Source: Lumnitzera littorea (Eukaryota > Streptophyta > Magnoliopsida > Myrtales > Combretaceae). From it: a DNA stretch of 64,000 nucleotides. The notes beneath the pieces were generated by a model. That model ran no database searches. It saw nothing but the letters and a program-made list of their open reading frames with translations, and was not told where the DNA came from. Position numbers and translations under genes: made by a program. The DNA lies in assembly GCA_024138015.1 (NCBI GenBank), contig JAMXBB010000012.1, positions 22,165,882 to 22,229,881 on the forward strand. The letters are read 5' to 3'. Below, piece by piece: positions 55,971 to 64,000 of the stretch (position 1 is the first letter of the stretch; each line of letters starts with the position of its first letter).

Positions 55971-57054
55971 CAAATTTTTTACCTATAGTCTTCACCTAAT
56001 ATTTATAAACATGGCATATGAGCTATTTATGGGAAGTGGATCACAATCCCAAGATCCTCTCTTTAATTTCAAATCTTATGGAGAGGATCTTAGGATAGGT
56101 GCGTACTAACTATAAACTTTCCTTATCTGATTGAGTTGCTTCTACTCATCTTCTTTTGAACCTACAAGCCATTCTACATTACATAGGTATGAGGGCCTAG
56201 GCTCCAAAATAGAAACAAAGGCTCAATAGATATTCTCTAATGAGGTTGGTCTAAATTTGGAGAGCTCAATTGAGATTTTGAATAGGTCATTCTAGAAGTT
56301 AACAACTTAGCCTAAAATATGACAAGGTCAATTAAGTTGCAGAGAACTCAACTTAGACTCTAGAGAGATTAGTTTAGGNAATGTTATAATATTAAGTTAA
56401 TGAATATTATTTTTATTAAATATTACAATAAATTATTTATTTTATAATATAAATAATTAATATTTTAATATAAATTTTATGTCCAATATTATATAAATCA
56501 AACATGGTATAATAAGCTTGTACTGTCTAGTTCTCCTTATTTTATTCTGTTAAGTTCTTTTTGTCCAATTCAATTCTTACAACCAAACGTTACCTTAGGA
56601 TTGAAATTTCCTATGTAACAAAAGAGAGTCAATCATAGTTACTTCATTTAGGATGAATTCCTAGAGCTATGAATTGAAACTTCCTTTATGGATTAAATTT
56701 CTTCATTTACATCCCTGTCTATGTTTTACCTAGTTAGATATTAGTACATGTAAATAGAATTAAACAGTAAATGGCATGAATATTATTATCTTACCAGATG
56801 AAGCAGGAGCAATCCATCTTTCTAGACTCTTGTAAAAGATATAGTTGGTAGAAAGATGAATAAATATATTTGAGTAATTACTAATACATATGCCTATAAA
56901 AATAATATAACTATATGATTAAATTGGTGACTCGATGAAATTAGGGATAGATCAGGGTAAGGGCAAGTGACCCCGAGCCTCTGCCCTTGAGAAAAATTAA
57001 TTATTGAAATTTATTAATAAATGAATAAAAGGAACTATATTTATAATTTTAAAA
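55971..57054. other. Unassigned DNA, including one undetermined base
   Basis: N at 56379 followed by a very AT-rich block (56390-56510). A stretch near 56950-57000 (AGGGCAAGTGACCCCGAGCC) resembles common noncoding plant repeats. No gene seen. Confidence 0.35.
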
Positions 57055-57140
57055 GTATAAAGCTAGACATGATATGGTAGTTAAGGTATAATTTTGTATA
57101 CATAAGGTCAAAAGTTCAAATGCCATTGAAGTTATTTTTC
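57055..57140 (+). other. SINE-like tRNA-related remnant
   Basis: GATATGGTAGTTAAGGTATA resembles an A box and GGTCAAAAGTTCAAATGCC, about 30 bp further, a B box of pol III genes; a pyrimidine-rich stretch follows. The flanks lack a clear duplication. Low confidence. Confidence 0.3.
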
Positions 57141-57820
57141 CTTTTCCAAGATACATTATTCTTATGTAGCCACCATAATTTTTTCTATTTTTCTTTTGAA
57201 ATAGTTTTTTTTTTTTCACAATAACTAATTAAATTAAATCTCGTTAATTAGAAAATAAAAGTTAACTAAGTAAATTCTCCTAATTGCAGCTATTCATCAT
57301 GATTACATTATCAACACTATACATGTTTCATTTTTGTCGTATAAATTAGTATTAATAAATGATAACAATCATATTACTTTACGTACTGAAATTATTTCTA
57401 ATGAATACTTTCCTGTGGTTACTTTTCTATTAAGTATTAGAAAGTATCACTAGTGCATTTTTAAATAAAATTCTTATATGTATAAGATGCAAACTAATTA
57501 TTATAATAAGCGAGTGTATTTCCTTCCTATATTGACGTAAATAAGTTAAACCCAGCCTTCCACGTTGCATGGTTCTCGTTTGTTCCTGAATAAAATCCAT
57601 TCAATAATTTAATTAAAGTGTATGAAAGCATGTTGCACATCAGACCCAAAATATAAGTTAAATTTTTAGTAATTAAAGGCTTAGATAATTGCTATTGGAA
57701 ATTAGCATGTGATACTTCATTTCGAAATTTAAATTCATAGGCAAATCAGGAAGCCAAAAAATTAATGTTAATTCGGGTTTACATTCATATATAGAAATCC
57801 AAGGCTTCATTTATAATACA
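57141..57820. other. Unassigned AT-rich DNA
   Basis: No gene, repeat array or element end recognised. Confidence 0.35.
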
Positions 57821-57822
57821 TG

Positions 57823-57880
57823 CATACGCGCGTGCGCGCGCATGCACACACACATATATATATATACACACATATATATA
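57823..57880. repeat. Compound (CG)n/(CA)n/(TA)n microsatellite
   Basis: ACGCGCGTGCGCGCGCATGC, then CA, TA, CA and TA runs. Alternating purine-pyrimidine sequence of this kind can form Z-DNA. It accounts for the odd Cys/Arg-rich minus-strand ORF at 57807-58178. Confidence 0.85.
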
Positions 57881-58649
57881 GGGACAACGTTACAACAAAA
57901 TTGGATTTTCTCATTAAAAATGTATAGATTGTGTAGTGCGAGTAACACGTTACATGTGACTTCAAAGAAATAAAGCAAGCTATCACTTGACAGGATGATT
58001 GAGTGAAAATAAGGTTGGGAGGATAATACGGACTCGTGGATGAATACACAAACCCAATATCATGCGTAATCAAAGGGGGTAGGTCCAAGCTGCAAGATGG
58101 CTCGAAAAGTAAATGATACTCAAGAGAGCGCAGGGGTTCTCGTGCATCGATGATAGATATAATGTACAAATACCTCACACAAGCTTAAGTTACACTTGAT
58201 ATGACACTCAAGTATGTCTAAATGTCACTCACTACTAATCTACGCATGAATAGGCTAGATAAGAATAGCTCAAAAGTAAGTAAGAGGACACTTAGCTCAA
58301 GAAAAGGTGAAAAGTTCAGTGTATTCTTCTATATATCCTTCTGTCGGCCATTACATTATATGACTATTTATAGTACCCTATTAGGGCAAATTCTACGTTA
58401 CAAATAATTACAAAAATGAATTCCTATTTGGTAAATAAAAAGGAAGATACTTTATAGGGAAAACACAAAATAGTACACAAAGACAATCATCTGTCAAAAA
58501 GGACAATACGGTTGTCAAAAAGGATAGCGACCGTGCGTTTTTACTCTGCGATTCTAACAACATTATGATCCAAGTAGGGGTGGGCCTATGTTTAAGTCTG
58601 TTTAGCAAAAGAAGTTTGACACCCAGACTACCGGGGCTGGAATTAGGTT

Positions 58650-59492
58650 GTTTCAAGGATGGCTCACAGTGGGGTCGATCTTGGATGATCGGCTCTTGAT
58701 AATTATCAACTTGGCCTTGGCACCATGGAGATTGCTATATTCAAATTTGGTGCTTAGACTAAGGTATAACGGAAGGTACGGTTCAGTACGTCAGCTGGTC
58801 ACCTCGGTAACACCTTAGATGGCATGAAAAGCAAAGTAGCTCGACAGATCGAACTGGGGCAAGCACTACTCCTTGACACTTAACTCACCTCAGATAGCTC
58901 GGCGAACCACCTGAGAGAGCCTTTGGGCTCAGGAGCGTGTAATCGATCCTTGATCCCTATTAAAGGAGGAACAGGCAATCTCAGTGTCTCAAATGTACAA
59001 GTGACAAATAAGGTAGCCTTAGGAGACCTTAGGCGTTCGACTTGTAACTTGAGTGAATGAGATCAATTATTTGCTTAAACGCTATTTGATCTTAGAAAGC
59101 AAAGTTTTCATAGTGGAACACTGTTTCTCCAATCTCTCTAAGAGTTCTAAATGATGAGGAAATGCGGGATATTTATAGGCTATTAGAGATTGCATTTGTT
59201 GGATTATTTAAGTGATTAATGGATGAGATAGAGTTTACTCAATTCATAATTATTCATAATGAGTTAGCTAATGAGCCCAAGGCCAATAGCCTTCCTTATA
59301 AGTGCATAAGCCTTCTTGAGAAAGGTTGGAGGCAGATGAATCAGTTTAACGATCCTTGTTCCGAGCCCACCAAGCCAACTTTCCCTAAATCATCTTAAAT
59401 ATGGACTAAACTACTTAGGCCCTATCACCTAATCCAAGGAGTCAAGCCTCAATAAATAATGGGTTTATCCTAACAATTTTCAACCCTCTACA
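58650..59492 (-). repeat. Candidate minus-strand LTR (only the start supported)
   Basis: On the minus strand AGTCAAGGGGCAAAA (59507-59493) looks like a polypurine tract directly followed by TGTAGAGGGTTG at 59492, and a TATAAATA box lies about 315 bp further (59177-59170). This is the expected layout of a 3' LTR start. The other end and any partner LTR were not found; the lower coordinate is a guess from the more GC-rich, LTR-like composition. Confidence 0.4.
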
Positions 59493-59887
59493 TTTTGCCC
59501 CTTGACTAAAAGTCCCTTTAACACATTCAATGGGGTTTTAGGCATTCTTAGAAGTTGTTTCTTCAATTGATATGTAGACACATTGAATGTTAACTTTGCT
59601 TAGTTGATTACTTCTAATACCTATGAAATTGATGCTTCTTTTAGATCTGTGGTGAGTTAAGCATGATATGCTAATATTCATTTTGCTGCCATAGAAGACA
59701 TATTTCGATATGCTTTTGTATTGCGCTATTGACTTATTACTACCATGACATTGATTCGCCAAATAATGTATGTGTGGTGACTCTTCTTAATATTTCTTCC
59801 TTATTTTACAATCATTGGCATAAAAATAAAATCACTGGAGCATTTACAGGAATCTAGAGCTTTCATAACATCCCATTCAGCCATTTT

Positions 59888-59902
59888 ACACGCATATATA
59901 CG

Positions 59903-59933
<31 letters not shown>

Positions 59934-59942
59934 ATGTGTCTG
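59888..59942. repeat. (TA)n/(TG)n microsatellite
   Basis: CGCATATATACG, then TA repeats and TGTATGTGTG repeats. Confidence 0.85.
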
Positions 59943-62040
59943 ATTCATACCAATAAATAGTATGGTATTTTGTTTTTTATTATTATTATTATTTTTAATT
60001 TTTACTTACATGACTGCATAATAAATCTTCTCCTTAGTTGCGAGCAATATCTTTATAATATCTTATCTCTAGTAACAAGTATTCAACAAAGCAATTTAAA
60101 TTTATCAAATCTCAATTATATCTCCAAAGCTTATCCTCGCTACTCCAATCATATTGGCTATAAATACAAGTGCAAGCCATAGAGTCTTATTCCCATTCTA
60201 ATTTCGAATTGCTTGCCTCTAGCCATCGAGCACCAGTGATCAAACCTATCAAACAAGTTAAAAGCTTGGAGTACTGCACTTTGTACGTAGATAATCATTA
60301 AGCTTTTTTTTTCATTCTTTTTTTCTTTATCCTATGACTCTTGATACTCTTCTCGTAGGTGATAGAAGATATTACTTTCCAAACAAAGGTCGAGCATGGA
60401 ACTACATCAAGTCCTCAAAACGGAAGTTGAAGAATTTTATTCCAACAAATCCTTGCCAATAGTAAGTATTTCGCATGTCTATTTCTTTCCCTTTTTTTTT
60501 TTCATCATGTACCTAGAATAGATACATGCCTATGGAGAGATTGTATTATGTTGAAAATTTATGGCAAGGATAGGAAGATATAGGATTTGTCAAATCCTGA
60601 CTTGAATTGTTGATATTTTGAACCTCAACTATTGGCATATAGTTGACTATCATTTGGCATGAATAGATAGAAAAGCAAAAAGAAAAAAGAAAAGGTTATC
60701 ATCAAAATCCCAACTAAAAAAAAGATGTGGCATATCTCATACCTACACATTCTTTCACATATATTGCCAAATCAATATTTTAGCATATCTCTTTCTTATT
60801 TCTGGTATATCAAATATTATTCATCTCAACATCTAAACCATTATTATTTCCATACTTCTTGCAAAGCCTATGACTTGAAAAATTCTTCCTAATGTAAATC
60901 ATAAAAAAATAATACGATCGAAATCTAACATCCATAGGTGATTTCAAATCGGATTCAGATAATGCCAAACATCGATTATATTTTCATAGACATCATATGA
61001 CAAATTTAGCCTTCCACATACGTATCCCCTTATGCTTGTCATTGTGATGGCATATTCACATAACTAAATAGATGGATAGATATGCGGTTGCTTGATATTT
61101 CTTCCACCTACTAATAGATTGAACCATAAAACTCTTATTTTTTTAATCAGCGTCAAGTACTAGCTAAACACATTCCACTATTGTAGCAAACATAATAACT
61201 CCTTTGTAGTTCACGCTTGAGAAAACTCAAATAAAAATTCAAGCAAACTAGAATAATTTTAAATTATTCAATGCCCTAATCCTCATAATACATGGACGGT
61301 ATAGCAGAGAATAAAGACTAATAACAAATGGAGATAAATAATTACCAAATGACAAACAAAATTGAAGAAAGAGAATCTTGCTCTTCAAAAAAAAAAAAAA
61401 AAAAAAAGAAGGAATCATTTTTGCTAAGGTTTTCCATTATCATTGATACCACTACTAATGACTGTGAAAATTTAGTCCAAAGAGAAGCTTTTCACAAAAT
61501 AATTACCTCAAAAATATTAAAACCACATAATGTAATATATTATCTATAAATGATGACTTCTAGTAATAACTAGCAAGTAGACATGTTGGAAGAGGAAGAA
61601 GAATCCGTTTTGCTTGGTTTTTCATTTGGATTTTACAAAGATGTTAGTCACCACTAGTGTATCCACCCTTCTAAAATCACTTTGATAGCATTTTCTAATT
61701 GAGAGGTTATAAAGAAAAAAAAAACTACACAAATCTCTAACAATCTAAAGCATGTTGTAGTTTATGCTATGTAGCTACCATTCGTAATTTTCATAATATT
61801 AACCAAGTGAAGCTGCATATCATGCGTTATAAAAGTCATATGATATCTACTGGTATTGTACAAGTTTATTTCATGTCACTTTCTTTGTCTCTGATACATG
61901 CTTCATATTTTATAAACAAAGTATCGCATACATTTTTATTAAAATTACTCGGCTTGAAATAAAGTTGTCCTATTTCACATGTAGCATCTACCTCCCTCTA
62001 TTTATTTTGTTTTGTTTCTCTCTCTCTTTTTTTTTTTTTT
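59943..62040. other. Unassigned AT-rich DNA upstream of the PMD pseudogene
   Basis: No gene with support. A-run at 61387-61409, T-run near 62028-62042. A 90-bp stretch at 60360-60450 can be read as DRRYYFPNKGRAWNYI and so on but has no recognised homology. It may contain promoter or 5' untranslated parts of the next gene. Confidence 0.35.
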
Positions 62041-62089
62041 TTAATTTGTTAGGTTTTGGTTTCTTGACTCAAAGAATGTATTGATTTTG

Positions 62090-64000
62090 TACTCTAGCAG
62101 GAAAAAAGATGAAGATAAATCTAAGTCAAAGCATAGGAGTAGCAAAGATGAAGGACATATTAGTACATCAAGATAAATATCCACCACCCATCTTATGTCC
62201 TCGAGATAAGTAGTTGGACAAGACTATATCTAAAGATATGTTCTGGGACAAAGCCAAGCATCGAGAAGCATGTGCAACACCTCACACTAATGGTGGCCTC
62301 TAGTTTATCAAACGTAAGTCTTGTGCTAATTCTAAAGACACCATCAGGGGAGATTCAGTGTTACGCTTTAGAAACAAGAGGAGAAAGCTACCTCTCTCCA
62401 ATACTCAATTCTCATTCATGAAGGAACTACCTTCTAGATGGGATGATTGGATAGCATAAATTGAAGAGAAGTCGGAATATATGACTTTACTGAAGAAGGC
62501 TAAAGTCCTCCGTGCTATTGCTACTTCTACTTAGTTGTGGTTCCCGTAAACGTGTGGAATGGAAGTATGGCAGGCAATCATCTCATGTTAAAGTGTTTAG
62601 ACCCACACGTTTATCACTTCGTGGGGAGAGATAACTCTAACATTAGAAGATATAGTTGTACTACTAAATCTTCATTGATTTGGATGAGCTAACCTTGCTG
62701 CCACAACAACCTCTTATAAAGAGCACAACTTTCAAACATTCTTAATGGGTGCTTTGAAGTTACCCGCGCTAAGAAGAAGAAGCCATGTTTTGCTTCTTGG
62801 CTCACATATTTCTTTGAGGAGCAAAGGAAGGATAAGCCTAAAGTGCCAAGCCTAGGTCACGAGAAAGAGTTAGTACCTTTATATTCTCTCTCTCTCTCTC
62901 TCTCTCTATTTTTTTCTTTTTTAATTCAAGTGTTGTAGTTATCTCTTCATCTCATACGTTCTCTATCCCATCTTTGCAAGTATGAACTTACCATTTTCAT
63001 TGTGTTCTGGCTTTCCTTATTCATATTCCCTAAAAGGCTCAAGGAAGGTGTTAGTCTACGACTCTTCCTCTTGGCTATACATATTGCCTAGGGTGAGTGA
63101 TCCACTTTAGGTCCCTTATACTTAAGTTCACTTTACCGGTGCTTAGACCTGTATTACCATGCTTTAATATGTTTGAAAGATCGATATGTGATCATTTCAT
63201 ATGTTGACCTAGTGTTTCTTCAACTTTTTTTTTATGAGCGGTTTTGATGGCTTTTTTCTCCTCCTGCTATACAAGACCAACCCAGCCTTGCTCTTCCTAA
63301 AGTGTGGATTTAGGTTGAGGGATTGATTGATTGGTTACTCCTATAGCTCATTGCCACTGAGGGCGAATTCACATTCCACCCTTATGTTGAGCAAATTGTA
63401 GGATATGAAGACAATAACAGACTTTATCCTCTTAGCTCAGACAGTGAGGTTACCTAAGTGGAAAATTGGGAAAATATCCTCGATTCTCAAGCTAAGTTCC
63501 TCTTATGGTGTATTCTAAGGAGCTTGGCTTCACTTCTTGACAATAATGACTCAACAGGTTGCTTTTCAAAGTGAAGAGTCATGGTTTTCTCTCCCCATCG
63601 AGTTATGCATCAACTTGGTTTTGATCAAAGAGAGCCTAGCTTAATTATTGCAATTGAGAGTTTTGAATCTTACTACTAGTCATTATGTCCAAATGACTTT
63701 AGAAAGATTTACCTTGAAAAGTGACAACTATTCTTTCCTTCTATTGGTCGCTCTAGGGTTGCTTCCCCTGGATGGCTGACACATTGGATGAATTGCCTAG
63801 ATACATTCCAAGCTTATGCATGTGCATTAGTAGGTGATACACTTCATGCAACTACTGTATATCATTATGAATTCTTTTTTAAACTCATAAGGCTCAAGTC
63901 TCAAGGTAGTAGAGATGTACGAGGGGCTATTACTAAAAAATCGAAATATCCTAGTGGGACAACAAGGGTGAACCCTTTTTTAAAGTTTAAGAACAACTAC
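62090..64000 (+). pseudogene. Plant mobile domain (PMD) protein pseudogene, partial at the right edge
   Basis: PMD proteins are plant-specific, related to MAIN/MAIL1, and the domain also travels on transposons. Exon 1 (about 62150-62867): FWDKAKHREACATPH near 62239, WDDWIA, LKKAKVLRAIA near 62489, HTFITSWGEITLTLEDIVVL at 62604-62663 (the hallmark start of the domain), then after a one-base frameshift near 62745 FASWLTYFFEEQRKDKP near 62790. Exon 2 from about 62983: YELTIFIVFWLSLFIFPKR, LFLLAIHIA, and near 63585-63720 SPHRVMHQLGFDQREPS and CPNDFRKIYLEK. Exon 2 keeps one frame to the window edge but carries many TAG, TAA and TGA codons. The gene is not functional here; it may be an old transposon-borne copy. 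Confidence 0.72.
62868..62982 (+). other. Probable intron of the PMD pseudogene with (CT)n tract
   Basis: Donor-like GTTAGTACC follows ..GHEKE at about 62868; a run of CT repeats lies at 62884-62908; an acceptor-like TTTGCAAG precedes TATGAACTTACC near 62976. The position between a charged region and the YELxxFIxFWLS block agrees with PMD gene structure as I know it. Confidence 0.5.

Noticed and set aside
57807..58178. 123-codon minus-strand frame with a Cys/Arg/Val-rich end
   Set aside because: End is translated microsatellite; no recognisable domain.
60360..60450. Possible upstream exon of the PMD gene
   Set aside because: Readable for 30 codons only, no homology that I recognise, and no reliable splice sites.

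Overview
This window is plant nuclear DNA, almost certainly from a seed plant with a repeat-rich genome. The evidence is long AT-rich stretches, Ty3/gypsy retrotransposons of the Tat (Retand/Ogre) and chromovirus types, a Ty1/copia relic, and a degenerate plant-mobile-domain (PMD) gene with a spliceosomal-type intron. I find no bacterial gene, rRNA, intact tRNA gene or CRISPR array. The species cannot be named from the sequence. No intact protein-coding gene is present: every recognisable coding region carries stop codons, and most also carry frameshifts.

The first 54.5 kb can be read as a stack of nested retrotransposons, ordered by target-site duplications (TSDs) and by host reading frames that resume exactly at the breakpoints. 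(1) G, a chromovirus-type gypsy element, has its 5' part left of the window; its protease, RT, RNase H, integrase and 3' LTR lie at 16939-21111. (2) T1, a Tat/Retand-type element, is inserted in the gag of G and fills 1-16938; the window opens inside its 5' LTR. (3) A, a 2.7-kb solo LTR (118-5742, TSD AGAGG), sits in the 5' LTR of T1. (4) D1, a 2.9-kb solo LTR of another family (1165-4071, TSD ATACA), sits in A. This stack is four levels deep.

After a suspicious junction of poly-C tracts and an N (21112-21298), a second Tat-type element, H, begins abruptly in RNase H and runs to about 54530. H is interrupted twice. E (21574-36283, minus strand, TSD TAAGG) is an element whose two 2.1-2.2-kb LTRs belong to the same family as A. 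E has a Tat/Ogre-type gag, no recognisable pol, and a 47-bp minisatellite; the complete chromovirus-type element F (24403-30737) is inserted in that minisatellite. J (41162-51873), another chromovirus-type element, lies in the 3' part of H. J carries D2, a second solo LTR of the D1 family (43916-46868, TSD TAAAC), in its protease, and a 1-kb insertion, M, in its 3' LTR.

Both Tat-type elements (T1 and H) carry a long antisense reading frame between integrase and 3' LTR. It encodes a region that looks like the Pfam 'putative gypsy type transposon' (Transposase_28) family, followed by a coiled coil and an acidic tail. M holds a coiled-coil fragment that resembles a third copy of this frame.

The last 9.5 kb holds a Ty1/copia relic (54760-55410), AT-rich unassigned DNA with microsatellites, a possible minus-strand LTR ending at 59492, and the PMD pseudogene (about 62090 to beyond 64000). 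Its second exon keeps one frame over a kilobase while carrying many stop codons.

Most stop codons I could align with relatives fall where Gln, Trp or Arg is expected (CAG, CAA, TGG, CGA to TAG, TAA, TGA). This is the footprint of deamination of methylated cytosine, so the region looks like long-silenced heterochromatin. I did not find a clearly new biological system. The items most worth a second look are the antisense ORFs, the gag-only element E, the conserved GC-rich island in the D solo LTRs, and the poly-C junction.
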